In this document: in pieces, positions 7,960-16,880 of the stretch | Numbering within the stretch: the stretch's first letter is position 1 | How the letters are laid out: each line of letters begins with the position of its first letter | DNA from: an uncultured Clostridia bacterium | Lineage (GTDB): Bacteria > Bacillota > Clostridia > Christensenellales > DTU072 | DNA length: 64,000 bases | Assembly (NCBI GenBank): GCA_944363505.1 | Contig: CALVUD010000001.1 | Location: 1 to 64,000, forward strand | Direction: 5' to 3' | The notes under the pieces: model-generated | Database searches by the model: none | What the model saw: only the letters and a program-made list of their open reading frames with translations | What the model was told of the DNA's origin: nothing | Made by a program: the position numbers and the translations under genes

Positions 7960-8066
7960 AACCCATTTTTTCGTCGTATTTAGATTTTCATAGGCACTCT
8001 CGCCCGACTACTTTGCGATCTTATTCCAACTATCAGAAATCTTATCACCGTGTAAATGTAAATATG

Positions 8067-8083
8067 AAGCCTGCGGGAGGCTT
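8067..8083 (+). repeat. Short hairpin in the rep leader
   Basis: AAGCCT and AGGCTT pair around GCGGG. On the plus strand the tail is GTTTTGTTG, weakly terminator-like. On the minus strand it is close to the 5' end of the rep-operon leader RNA. Confidence 0.45.
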
Positions 8084-8099
8084 GTTTTGTTGTGCGTTT

Positions 8100-8128
8100 A
8101 TTTTATCACAAATTTTTCTCAAAATCAA
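8100..8128 (-). promoter_or_regulatory. Promoter of the rep operon
   Basis: On the minus strand TTGATT (8128-8123) and TAAAAT (8105-8100) are 17 bases apart. Transcription would start near 8093, giving a leader of about 280 bases before the first gene at 7811. Confidence 0.6.
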
Positions 8129-8213
8129 TATTATGTGCCACAACTTTACCGTCCCAAAATAGGAACTAAATAGGTACTGAATACCACTTGATCGTTACAA
8201 AAGTATCATGCTT

Positions 8214-8377
8214 GACCTTTCGGCTTTGCATTTTGGGAGAGATTCTCTCAAAGTCAAAGGCACGCAACAATTTGTCGATGAAACAGTAGAAAAGACAATA
8301 TAAATTCTTGCTTGTCCCTTTGGGCAGACCTTTGACTTTGCGCTTTTCTCTCCCTCGGTTTTGTTTGCCGAAAGGTC
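8214..8377. repeat. Nested long inverted repeat before the recombinase gene
   Basis: Three perfect blocks are nested in order: GACCTTTCGGC 8214-8224 with 8367-8377, GGGAGAGA 8235-8242 with 8347-8354, and AAAGTCAAAGG 8250-8260 with 8329-8339. That gives 30 exact pairs in one 164-base stem. The position about 150 bases before a large serine recombinase would suit an attachment or regulatory site. Confidence 0.7.
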
Positions 8378-8532
8378 AGAAAAGCATAATAAGGTACGGA
8401 TAGCGTATGTGTCCGTTGGGGTTCACTTCGGATCAGGTTACGCCTTAGTACTTTCTTTGACCTATTCCGTGCCTGTTGTCCCTTGTCGTTAAGGGATATA
8501 CTGTAAGTAAAAAATTTCAGGAGGTAAAAATT

Positions 8533-10074
8533 GTGAAAACAGCAGTCATCTATGCGAGATACAGTTCGGACGCTCAGACCGAACAGTCCATCGAAGGGCA
8601 GGTAAGAGTATGCAAGCAGTTTGCTGAAAAGAACGAATTGCTCGTGGTAGACAGTTACATAGACAGAGCGACTACGGGAACGAACGACAACCGTGTCGCG
8701 TTTCAGCAGATGCTCAAAGACAGTAAGCGTAAAATGTGGAGTACGGTGATAGTTTATAAGTTGGACCGTTTTGCCCGTAACAAATACGAATCCGTTGTAA
8801 ATAGGAAAAAGCTATCGGATAACGGAGTGGAGCTTGTGTCGGCTATGGAAAACATACCTGATACGCCCGAAGGCAAGCTCTTTCTTGCTGTCATCGAAGG
8901 CTTCAACGAGTACTTTTCGGAAGATTTGAGACAAAAAGTCAACAGGGGATTGAAAGAGAGCTGGCTCAAAGGTAATGCGACAGGCGGACATCCGCCGTAC
9001 GGATACGTAATAAAAGATAAGAAATACGTTATAGAAGAAGCGGAAGCGGACGTTATCCGAGAAGTTTTCAGGAAATATGCACAAGGATTCAAAGCCGTAT
9101 CTATTGCCGAGGACTTAAAGGCGAGAAACATAAGACGTAAATGCGGAAAGTACATCGACCATAAGTATGTTTACGTCATTCTGCACGACAAACGCTTTAT
9201 AGGCGTGGTGCAACATCAGGGCGAGGAGTATTACAATATCTTTCCGCCGATAATCACAAAGGAGCTTTGGTTACAAGTGGACGCCATAAACGAAGAAAAT
9301 AAGATCGCACCCAGCAGAAAGAAGGAGATCTTCGACTATATCCTTTCAAGCAAATTCGTTTGCGGAAAATGCAAGCACAAGATGCTCGGAGAGAGCGGAA
9401 CAAGCAGATCGGGAGAGATACACTATTACTACGTCTGCCTTTCCAAACGTCGCGGGAAAACGGACTGCGATTGCAAAGCCGTCAAAAAGCAGGTGCTTGA
9501 AGATTACGTCATTAATGCGACTGTAGCAATGTTACGCAAAAACAGCGTTATCACGAAGATCGCAGAAACGATATGCAAAGTACACGAAAAGATGATAAAG
9601 GACGATTCGGGTCTGCAAATTCTTATTAACAAGCGTAACGATGCAAAGAAAGCAGCGGATAATATCGTCAAGGCGATCGAGCAGGGGATCATTACCGACT
9701 TTACCAAGGACAGGCTTACGACGTTGCAGAACGAGGTCAACAGTCTTGACATCGAAATAAATAGAGAGATGCAGAAGACGTATGCTCATTTGTCGGTAGA
9801 CGAAGTAGAGAAGTATCTGCTTTCAAAAGTGTTTGAAAATCCCGACGATATAAAAACTCGCAAACTTCTCGTAAACACTTTTATCCGAGAGATAATATGG
9901 TACGGCGACAAACTCGTCATCACATACAATTTTCAGGAAGAAGCAATACCTCCCAGACTTACAAAGTCGCATACGAAAGAAGTAGAAAAGCAGGTTGAGG
10001 AAGCAACTCGATCTGCTTCTTCTTTCTCCCTTGGTTCATACATATTCCGGCAGACGACACCAGACCGAGGATAA
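8533..10074 (+). CDS. Large serine recombinase
   Basis: The product has 513 residues. I chose GTG 8533 because CAGGAGG lies upstream; an upstream ATG at 8476 would add residues unlike the family. The resolvase domain begins MKTAVIYARYSSDAQTEQS, with the catalytic Ser in ARYSS and the conserved LDRFARNK motif. The recombinase domain follows (GYVIKDKKYVIEEAEADVIR). A zinc ribbon has two Cys in FVCGKCKHKM and two in DCDCK, and a coiled coil leads to the C-terminus. It has the full length for integrases that insert and excise Clostridia elements. The stop codon lies inside the first copy of the 113-bp duplication. Confidence 0.9.
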   Translation: MKTAVIYARYSSDAQTEQSIEGQVRVCKQFAEKNELLVVDSYIDRATTGTNDNRVAFQQMLKDSKRKMWSTVIVYKLDRFARNKYESVVNRKKLSDNGVELVSAMENIPDTPEGKLFLAVIEGFNEYFSEDLRQKVNRGLKESWLKGNATGGHPPYGYVIKDKKYVIEEAEADVIREVFRKYAQGFKAVSIAEDLKARNIRRKCGKYIDHKYVYVILHDKRFIGVVQHQGEEYYNIFPPIITKELWLQVDAINEENKIAPSRKKEIFDYILSSKFVCGKCKHKMLGESGTSRSGEIHYYYVCLSKRRGKTDCDCKAVKKQVLEDYVINATVAMLRKNSVITKIAETICKVHEKMIKDDSGLQILINKRNDAKKAADNIVKAIEQGIITDFTKDRLTTLQNEVNSLDIEINREMQKTYAHLSVDEVEKYLLSKVFENPDDIKTRKLLVNTFIREIIWYGDKLVITYNFQEEAIPPRLTKSHTKEVEKQVEEATRSASSFSLGSYIFRQTTPDRG

Positions 10075-10173
10075 GGGCGCATCTTGCGCCCTTTCTTCAT
10101 GTCTCGGACTTCGGTCATTTACGTTTTTGTAAACTCCCTCGCACTCGCATTTGAAAGTTCGCAACCTGCAACC
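10061..10173 (+). repeat. 113-bp direct repeat, copy 1
   Basis: It starts CAGACCGAGGATAAGGGCGC and ends CAACC, and overlaps the last codons of the recombinase. Copy 2, at 10215-10327, has the same length and is nearly identical for the first 60 bases, then diverges. Confidence 0.8.
10073..10098 (+). terminator. Terminator of the recombinase gene
   Basis: AAGGGCGC pairs with GCGCCCTT and is followed by TCTTC. The hairpin starts within the stop codon of the recombinase gene. Confidence 0.6.
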
Positions 10174-10214
10174 CTTCTGCTCGGTTTGGAGGTAGCATTT
10201 TTATCCACTAAACC

Positions 10215-10327
10215 CAGACCGAGGATAAGGGCGCAGCTTGCGTCCTTTCTTCATGTCTCGGGCTTCGGTCATTTATTTCATTGTAAACTCTGTTGTCATA
10301 ACTTTTGAAAGCAAGCAATATTCAACC
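10215..10327 (+). repeat. 113-bp direct repeat, copy 2
   Basis: This second copy starts 154 bases after copy 1. It keeps GTCTCGG(G)CTTCGGTCATTTA and the hairpin, but its last 40 bases have drifted. It may mark an earlier junction of the element or a simple duplication of a terminator. Confidence 0.75.
10227..10252 (+). terminator. Second, weaker terminator copy
   Basis: AAGGGCGC pairs with GCGTCCTT (one G-T pair), followed by TCTTC. This is the diverged copy of the terminator at 10073-10098. Confidence 0.5.
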
Positions 10328-10354
10328 GTGTTGTTTTGTAAAAAGATAAGTAGC

Positions 10355-10383
10355 TTGATATACGATATCCGTGAAGCTATAAT
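10355..10383 (+). promoter_or_regulatory. Promoter of the HAD hydrolase gene
   Basis: TTGATA (10355-10360) and TATAAT (10378-10383) are 17 bases apart, 35 bases before the start codon. Confidence 0.65.
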
Positions 10384-10418
10384 AATTATATTCTGATAAA
10401 TCGTAAAAGGACGTTTAG

Positions 10419-11054
10419 ATGATTAAAAATAGATTTTTCGACGTTATGGGTGTAGTATTTGTTGTAGGAGACGATACTAATGAATTATTGGTGCCGTTTA
10501 TTCAAAAATTCAATAAAATTATAACAAAAGAACAAATTAATGAGTATTATTCGGACGCTAGTTCGGGGAAAATGACTTCGGATAAATTCTGGCTGAAGGT
10601 TGGCGTTGATGAAAGCAGAATAAATCTTATTGAAACGGAATATCTGGATAAAAATTTTATTTCGGATACGGGAATTATCGATATAATGAAGATTTTAAAA
10701 GAAAAAGGATATAAAATAGGATTGTTATCAAATGACCTCAGCGAATGGAGCGAGTTTTTAAGGAATAAATTTGGTTTGAACGATCTTGTGGATTATTGCG
10801 TCATCAGCGGGGAGGCTAAATCAAGAAAACCCGACGAAGCGATCTATAAATACGCGATACGGAAATATAAAATCGATCCGCATGAAAGCGTTTTCGTGGA
10901 CGACAGATATAAGAATCTGGTACCTGCCGAAAAGCTTGGATTCAAAACCGTTTTGTTCGACAGAAATTACAGCTATAAAGAAAATACTACCTGCAAAAAG
11001 GTCAATGACAGCAGAGGATTGCTTAAAATTATCGACAGTTTCGAACAAACGTGA
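10419..11054 (+). CDS. HAD-superfamily hydrolase
   Basis: The product has 211 residues. HAD motif I is FFDVMGVVF, with the nucleophilic Asp but no second Asp, as in the epoxide-hydrolase-like and other DxxG subgroups. Motif II is the Ser in GLLSNDLSEW. Motif III is the Lys in KSRKPD. Motif IV is VFVDDR. The helical cap between motifs I and II makes it subfamily IA. The family hydrolyses phosphate esters; the substrate is not predictable. It has its own promoter and stands alone beside the mobile element. It is AT-rich relative to the genes downstream. Confidence 0.8.
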   Translation: MIKNRFFDVMGVVFVVGDDTNELLVPFIQKFNKIITKEQINEYYSDASSGKMTSDKFWLKVGVDESRINLIETEYLDKNFISDTGIIDIMKILKEKGYKIGLLSNDLSEWSEFLRNKFGLNDLVDYCVISGEAKSRKPDEAIYKYAIRKYKIDPHESVFVDDRYKNLVPAEKLGFKTVLFDRNYSYKENTTCKKVNDSRGLLKIIDSFEQT

Positions 11055-11357
11055 AAAACCGTCGTTATAACTTAACCGTAAAACCCGTTGACTAAAGACG
11101 GAGTTTTTGATAATATAATATAAATAAGTTAAAAAGGAGACTGATTTTTCGCGATATGGAAAGCGATTCCGACGGAAGTAGCGATTATTACCGACAATGT
11201 TTGCCGGCATCAAAAGATCGTTACTTGAATTTGGGTAATTATCAGCCGCACAGTAAAAATTCTTATCTAATTTTGAATAGAGTATTGCGTTGAGATATTT
11301 CACCGCAGTTTATTTTTGTTGCAAATCATGTATAATCTAAGGAGTCGTAAATAAAAA
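11055..11357. other. Intergenic stretch without a supported gene
   Basis: A 45-codon frame at 11156-11293 has its best ribosome-binding match (AAAGGAG) about 15 bases away, which is too far, and the product resembles nothing known. TATAAT near 11331 could serve the next gene, but its -35 is weak. Confidence 0.4.
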
Positions 11358-12656
11358 ATGAATTTATCTGAAGGACAAGTAGTTTCATATATTCTGGGGA
11401 TGTTGGTATGCGTGCTGTTTTCGGCATTCTTTTCGGCAACCGAAACGGCGTTTTCTACTTTTAACCGAACCAGATTGAAAACCATGGCCGAAGACGGCAA
11501 CAAGCGCGCAAAGCTTGCGGTCAAACTCGCCTCCGATTACGACAGGCTGATCTCGACGATACTTATCGGAAACAATATCGTCAATATAGCTGTGGCTTCG
11601 CTGGGAACCGTGCTGTTCGTAAGCTTCTACGGCGATATAGGAGCCACGATTTCGACGATAGTCATCACCGCCGTGGTGTTGATTTTCGGAGAAATTTCGC
11701 CTAAAAGTATCGCAAAGGATTTCCCCGAAAAATTTTCCATGTTCGCCGCGCCTTTGATCCAGTTGCTGATTTGGATTCTTTTACCGCTGAATTTCCTGTT
11801 TTCGATGTGGAAAAAATTCCTGTCGATATTCTTTAAACCCAAAAACGACGACAAAATGTCGCAAGCAGAACTTTTGATGCTGGTAGAAGAAGTTCAGGAA
11901 GGAGGCAGTATCGATACCAACGAAGGAAACCTTTTGAGAAACGCGATAGAGTTTACCGACCTGAAAGCCGAAGAAATTCTGACGCACCGCGTCGACCTCG
12001 AGGCGTTGCCGATCACGGCGACAAAAAAAGAGGTGGCGAGTCTTTTCGCGACATCAAAATTTTCACGTCTTTTGGTTTATAAAGAAGATATAGACGACAT
12101 AGTGGGCGTATTGCACCTGAAAGATTTTTATACGGTAGACGGCATTACGGATAAGCCGCTCGAAAAAATCATTACCCCGCCGATTTTCATACACAAAACC
12201 GAAAAAATCAGCAATCTGTTAAAACTTTTGCAGTCCAATAAATCGCATATCGCCGTGGTACTGGACGAGTACGGCGGTACGCTGGGGATTGTAACGATGG
12301 AAGACATTTTGGAAGAGCTGGTAGGGGAAATATGGGACGAACACGACGACGTTGCGGAGCAGTTCCGAGAACTCGAGCCGAACAGGTTCCTCGTGGATTG
12401 CGACGTCAGTATGGACGATTTCTGTAAATTCTTCGATATTGAAGCGGAGTCGGACAGCAGTACGGTCAACGGATGGATAGCAGAAAAACTTGAAAAGATC
12501 CCCGTGAAAGGAGACAGTTTCGAATATGAGAATCTGAAAGTCAGCGTATCCGATACCGACGCGCACAGAGTTAAATTTGCGGTCGTGGAAAAGAGCGAAC
12601 AACCCGAACCCGAGGAGGAGGGCAGGATCCATAAGATTTTAAACGCCATTGATTAA
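11358..12656 (+). CDS. CNNM/CorC-type membrane protein with CBS pair
   Basis: The product has 432 residues. A DUF21/CNNM transmembrane domain covers residues 1-190 with three to four membrane helices and the conserved FSATETAFSTFNRTRLK segment. Two CBS domains follow at about 200-330 (the second includes IAVVLDEYGGTLGIVTMEDI), then a C-terminal CorC_HlyC domain at about 345-425. The family, often labelled hemolysin or TlyC, is linked to magnesium or other divalent cation efflux or homeostasis, with the CBS pair sensing nucleotides. It stands as a single gene. Its function here is inferred from the family. Confidence 0.85.
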   Translation: MNLSEGQVVSYILGMLVCVLFSAFFSATETAFSTFNRTRLKTMAEDGNKRAKLAVKLASDYDRLISTILIGNNIVNIAVASLGTVLFVSFYGDIGATISTIVITAVVLIFGEISPKSIAKDFPEKFSMFAAPLIQLLIWILLPLNFLFSMWKKFLSIFFKPKNDDKMSQAELLMLVEEVQEGGSIDTNEGNLLRNAIEFTDLKAEEILTHRVDLEALPITATKKEVASLFATSKFSRLLVYKEDIDDIVGVLHLKDFYTVDGITDKPLEKIITPPIFIHKTEKISNLLKLLQSNKSHIAVVLDEYGGTLGIVTMEDILEELVGEIWDEHDDVAEQFRELEPNRFLVDCDVSMDDFCKFFDIEAESDSSTVNGWIAEKLEKIPVKGDSFEYENLKVSVSDTDAHRVKFAVVEKSEQPEPEEEGRIHKILNAID

Positions 12657-12726
12657 TTTTACGATATAATATATAATGAAAAAAACGATTCGCGTCTGAC
12701 GAATCACTTGAATAAGGCGGTGCGTT

Positions 12727-15700
12727 ATGAAAAGGTCGTTTAAACCTGGTATCGTTATATCCTTAATCGTAATGATATTTGCGGTATTTTTTGCAGCTTC
12801 CTGTTCGGATGGCGGTAATAACGGCGGCGGAAACCAGTCGGGAGGAAAGAGCGTGACCCTCACCTCGGATATGATCTCGCTCAATTATTATCCAGATCTT
12901 ACCGTTTATACCGGTTCGCCGATTGTTTTCGACGAGTATATGTTTACCGTCAACGTGAACGGTACCGCTGCAAATATCAAAGACTTCAGTTTTTCGTACC
13001 GCGATAACGTGAACGCGGGTACGGCTACCGTGACGGTGACCGCAATATCAAGCGACCTGGTTCACGGAAGCGCCGACATTCATTTTACTATATTACCCGG
13101 TAAAAAAGACGTTTACTCATCGGCGGACGCCGTAAAAACTCTTGCAGACCCCAATTACGATTCCGTGACGCTTTTTTCGGAATTGAAAGTCGGTGCGGGC
13201 GAAACGTTCTCGGTTCCCTCAAACAAAACGCTTTCGGCATTTCAGACTGTTGAAAATTACGGCACGATCGACATTAAAGGCGGTTTTAACCTATACCGTA
13301 ACGTAAAGATGTATAATTACGGAACGGTGAGCGTAACGGGTGGATCTCTCGCGCTTGACTCAAATGCCGGTTTATTCAATGCCTCCGATTCCGTATTTAA
13401 CGGTAGAATTGTCAATAATGGTACCGTCTATTGCAACGGAGAAGCGTTCCAGGGGATAGAGGGCAACGGCTCCGTAGTTGTTCGAAAGCCGCTTGCCGAA
13501 GCGCCGATCACGATAGAGAACGCCAAAGTCCGTTACATAAAAGGGGGAACCGATTTTCTTCCCGGTAAGATAAACGTTACGCGAAAAAACGGTATCGTCG
13601 CGAGCGCTTCGGCGTTTTCGCCGAAATATTACGATAACGATTATATCGGCATCGCCGCGGTCGAACTTACCGCGCCGATAGACGACGCCGACTATTTCGG
13701 AGAGGCAACCGTGAATTACGAAATAATTCCCGCCGCCGTTACGGTCGATAGCGAAACCGAATTATATGCCGCATTTTCGGATCCCGAGATAGATTACGTC
13801 GTATTCAATAATTCTTTGGGAAGAATAGACACTCCTTTCACGGTTCCCGAGGGGTATACTCTCGACATGGGTTCCGCGACGTGGGTAACCCTTTGGGCGG
13901 ATGCACTTACAGTGGAAGGTACTTTGCTTGCCGCAAACGTTAACGTCCGTTCTTTAAGCGTTGTTTCGTCCGGATCGGTCGAAATCGCTCACGACCTGGA
14001 TATAAGCGGGGAGCTTTCGGTCGACGGCGATCTGTTATATAACGGTACTGATTCCGATTATGCCGTACTGAATTCTGCGCCTGCGGGAAACGGAGTTTTT
14101 GTCAACAAAGGAATTTTGTATTATCAGTCGGAATCCGTTTTCGATACGAGTCTAATAGATAACTCTCTCGGTAAAATATATTCATACCGCGCCTTGGACG
14201 GACTAAGCAACGTCGTCGTAAAATACGAAATTTCGGATCCCGAAATAATGTGGTCGTCATTCCAAACTACGCAGTATAACGCGTCCGAACAATACCCCAC
14301 GCTTCGGTACAGGGAAGATCTTGGCAGCCTTTACTCGAGCCAGTACCGGGTGTCATATTACCGCGACGGCGTAAAAACGGAAGATTTGATCAGCGCGGGC
14401 AAGATAACCATGCGGATAGAAATAAAATTGCAGACCGAAAACGCCTTCAGAGGGAGCGCCGAGTTCGAATACGAGATTTTAAGGAGTGAGAAGGGCGTAT
14501 CGGACGCTTCGTCGTTGAAAAACGCTGCAAAAGACTCAAACTATTTCAGAGTTTATCTTACCAAAAATATAGACAGTTTATATTCGCTCGAAATTGTCGA
14601 GGGAGTTGAATTCGATCTGAACGGATATAATTTAAGCGTAACGAAATTGATAAACCGCGGTACAACCGTTATTCCGTTTGCCGAGACGGCAGAGGGGTAC
14701 GAACCCTTAAACTCCGACTGCGCTTTGCGTTTCGATATAATCGAAAATTACGGGGAGATCGTAAACGGCTCTTTTATGGCAATGATGCCGTTTAGATCCG
14801 ACCGCGGGTACGTTGCTACAGAAAGCGCAATATTTACCAATAACGGAGTGTTGGCAGTAGACTTTGCGATTCTGGACGAGTTTGCCGCAGTTTCGGGTCC
14901 CGGGGAAATAATCGCGAGAAAATACGCTTCCGATCTGAGTTTTGAATTGAACGAAACCGTTTTCGTATACAATACGGCGCCGCACACGCCGGGATATACG
15001 GTTACGGATGTCTCGAGCGGAGACCCCGTATCCGACATCGTGCTGACGGAAAAATATTCGAAAAACGTCGCTGCGGGACAGGCAAAACTCGAGCTCTATA
15101 CCGAAAATCAAACTTACTTTTCGGCGTATTATATACCTTATTCTTACAGGATCTCGCTCCCGTTTACCGTAATTCGCGGTGAGACGGTAGCGGGCGACGC
15201 CGAATCGCTTGTATCCGCCGCCGGCGACGCTAACTGGGAAAGAATAACGTTGATCGGCGATATTTCACTCGGATATACTTCTGTCGCGTTACAGGAGAAC
15301 GTGGTGCTGGATTGCGGGGAGTATTTGCTTGGCGTAGACAATTCGGTTTCGATTTCTGTCCCCGACACTTCCGCGATATTATCCGAGGTAGATTCGCTTT
15401 CGGATTTCGAAACCATGAAATATGTCGCTACGGATATAAAACTCCTCTGCGACATAGGCGACAATACTTTAAACGTGAATATTGACGCCGCTTTCGGTTA
15501 TTCGGTGGATCTTAAAGTCGATCTGAACGGTTGCGCTTTCAACGCTGCTTTGATTATCGGGGCAAATTCCGCAGTCAACGGCAACGGCGTAAAACTCAGA
15601 TTTTTCGATTCCTCCGCAGGCAAAACGGGCAGCATTACCGGTATAAACGGATCGACCGAGGCAAGTTACGCCGTAAGTACCGATAACGGAAAAAACAATA

Positions 15701-16227
15701 CCTACGTCGAATTGGAACTCGAAAACATTACCGTTTACGGACTGAATCTGAAAAGCGGCAATTCGAGTTATAAGACCGTGTCCTTGGTCGCTACGGATTG
15801 CGAAATAATCGGTAAAAACGACGCTTCGTTCGCGGTAAGTACCGCGAATTCGAATTGCTTCGGACTCAGTGCGGCTTTTTATTCGTGCGACATTACGGGA
15901 TCTTCCGCGGTAAGACTTTTTTCCAAGGAAAAATCGATATATTTTGCCGATTGCACGGTGAACGCATACGGAACGTATACAAAACCTTATACCTCGAATT
16001 CGGGCAAGGGATATGCGTTGGCGTTAAACTATCGTGACGGATATACCGATCATGTGTTCGAACGGACCGCGTTTACTTCGCTTAACGGGTATGCCGTCGT
16101 ACAGACGAACGACGGTTTCGACGCCGACAGCTGTAAGGCGTACTTCAACGGATGTACTTTGAGCGGCGCCGCCGGAGCCGGGAATTACTATGCCGCGGAC
16201 GATGGGACTTTGATTTTCGAACAGTAA
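12727..16227 (+). CDS. Very large repeat lipoprotein, probable surface protein
   Basis: The product has 1166 residues. The N-terminus has a lipoprotein signal with lipobox FAASC, followed by a Gly/Asn linker. An immunoglobulin-like MBG/YDG-type domain follows (YTGSPIVFDEYMF, then NVNAGTATVTVT). A unit that begins with an Ala/Asp-rich segment and a strand-rich stretch recurs at about residues 128, 337, 590 and 820 (KTLADPNYDSVTLFSEL, YAAFSDPEIDYVVFNNSL, KNAAKDSNYFRVYLTKNI, VSAAGDANWERITLIGDI). The last 250 residues resemble a right-handed beta-helix with Asn-rich turns. It is lipid-anchored outside the membrane and probably adhesive or glycan-binding. The gene is a single unit closed by a strong terminator. 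Confidence 0.75.
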   Translation: MKRSFKPGIVISLIVMIFAVFFAASCSDGGNNGGGNQSGGKSVTLTSDMISLNYYPDLTVYTGSPIVFDEYMFTVNVNGTAANIKDFSFSYRDNVNAGTATVTVTAISSDLVHGSADIHFTILPGKKDVYSSADAVKTLADPNYDSVTLFSELKVGAGETFSVPSNKTLSAFQTVENYGTIDIKGGFNLYRNVKMYNYGTVSVTGGSLALDSNAGLFNASDSVFNGRIVNNGTVYCNGEAFQGIEGNGSVVVRKPLAEAPITIENAKVRYIKGGTDFLPGKINVTRKNGIVASASAFSPKYYDNDYIGIAAVELTAPIDDADYFGEATVNYEIIPAAVTVDSETELYAAFSDPEIDYVVFNNSLGRIDTPFTVPEGYTLDMGSATWVTLWADALTVEGTLLAANVNVRSLSVVSSGSVEIAHDLDISGELSVDGDLLYNGTDSDYAVLNSAPAGNGVFVNKGILYYQSESVFDTSLIDNSLGKIYSYRALDGLSNVVVKYEISDPEIMWSSFQTTQYNASEQYPTLRYREDLGSLYSSQYRVSYYRDGVKTEDLISAGKITMRIEIKLQTENAFRGSAEFEYEILRSEKGVSDASSLKNAAKDSNYFRVYLTKNIDSLYSLEIVEGVEFDLNGYNLSVTKLINRGTTVIPFAETAEGYEPLNSDCALRFDIIENYGEIVNGSFMAMMPFRSDRGYVATESAIFTNNGVLAVDFAILDEFAAVSGPGEIIARKYASDLSFELNETVFVYNTAPHTPGYTVTDVSSGDPVSDIVLTEKYSKNVAAGQAKLELYTENQTYFSAYYIPYSYRISLPFTVIRGETVAGDAESLVSAAGDANWERITLIGDISLGYTSVALQENVVLDCGEYLLGVDNSVSISVPDTSAILSEVDSLSDFETMKYVATDIKLLCDIGDNTLNVNIDAAFGYSVDLKVDLNGCAFNAALIIGANSAVNGNGVKLRFFDSSAGKTGSITGINGSTEASYAVSTDNGKNNTYVELELENITVYGLNLKSGNSSYKTVSLVATDCEIIGKNDASFAVSTANSNCFGLSAAFYSCDITGSSAVRLFSKEKSIYFADCTVNAYGTYTKPYTSNSGKGYALALNYRDGYTDHVFERTAFTSLNGYAVVQTNDGFDADSCKAYFNGCTLSGAAGAGNYYAADDGTLIFEQ

Positions 16228-16237
16228 TGCCTGCAGC

Positions 16238-16275
16238 GGGGAAGCTTTTCGAAAAGCTTCCCCGACATACTTTTT
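16238..16275 (+). terminator. Strong terminator after the repeat lipoprotein
   Basis: A perfect 13-bp palindrome, GGGGAAGCTTTTC with its complement, spans 16238-16263 and is followed by a T-rich tail. Confidence 0.85.
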
Positions 16276-16395
16276 TACGATTCCGTCTTGTTTTTTTTCG
16301 GAAAACTGATTTTACGATATAAAAAAAATTCCTGTAAAGTTTGAAAGCCCGAACCTTTACGCGATTTAAAAATATAATGTGGTAGGAGGTTGTTT

Positions 16396-16824
16396 ATGGA
16401 CGATAAAAAACTTGAGGACGCAAAAACGGTCAAACTTCAGGGAGTTGTACTCGACGCAAACGACTATACGAGCACGGATATAGATTTCGACAGATGCGAA
16501 ACGAACAGGGAAATAGAACTGGATGCCCAAGACCTTAGCGGAATAGGCAGATATTTGAATTTGTCGGTTACCGTCAAAAAGGTTTGTCCGTGTAAAAGAA
16601 TAGCTGTCGGTATGGCGCTTTACGAAAAAACAGAAAATTGCAGAGTGCTGAAAGGACATAAATCTTTCGTGGCTTCGCACAGCGAATGCGGTTGCGCGGA
16701 CATAACGCTGAACAACGTTCATTTCGTATTGCCCGAAGAAATCGCGGAAACCGAAGACACGTCGAATCTCTGTCACGAGAGAAATTTCGAACTGGAGTTC
16801 ACGTCGCACTATATCGATATGTGA
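16396..16824 (+). CDS. Conserved-looking hypothetical protein
   Basis: The product has 142 residues. I chose ATG 16396 with GGTAGGAGG upstream rather than the in-frame TTG at 16390, which abuts that site. The composition is strand-rich, with cysteines in VCPCKRIAVGMALYE and ECGCADITLNNVHF, and no signal peptide. Clostridia genomes carry similar short cytosolic beta-proteins, but I cannot name a family. It is monocistronic, with its own terminator directly after. Confidence 0.6.
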   Translation: MDDKKLEDAKTVKLQGVVLDANDYTSTDIDFDRCETNREIELDAQDLSGIGRYLNLSVTVKKVCPCKRIAVGMALYEKTENCRVLKGHKSFVASHSECGCADITLNNVHFVLPEEIAETEDTSNLCHERNFELEFTSHYIDM

Positions 16825-16848
16825 TCGTATCGATAGATAATAATGCCG

Positions 16849-16880
16849 AGGACCCGCATTTCGGGTCCTTCTTGCTTTCA
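16849..16880 (+). terminator. Intrinsic terminator
   Basis: AGGACCCG pairs with CGGGTCCT around CATTT, followed by TCTTGCTTTC. It closes the gene at 16396-16824. Confidence 0.8.

Larger units (their letters stand above)
5732..10327. mobile_element. Putative integrative element or remnant with Rep and serine recombinase
   Basis: The segment combines an HUH-type replication initiator, three small accessory genes, an attenuator-like leader and a large serine recombinase. Long inverted repeats lie at 5732-5945 and 8214-8377, and a 113-bp direct duplication lies at the right. It is more GC-rich than the AT-rich genes to its left. No relaxase, coupling protein or cargo gene is seen, so it is either a very small mobilizable or replicative element or a decayed one. 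The boundaries are estimates; no attL/attR pair was identified. Confidence 0.45.

Noticed and set aside
7689..8162. 157-codon plus-strand frame opposite the rep operon leader
   Set aside because: It runs antisense through a well-supported minus-strand gene and through the attenuator hairpin, and has no ribosome-binding site.
11156..11293. 45-codon plus-strand frame before the CNNM/CorC gene
   Set aside because: The ribosome-binding match is about 15 bases from the ATG and the product resembles nothing known; more likely non-coding.
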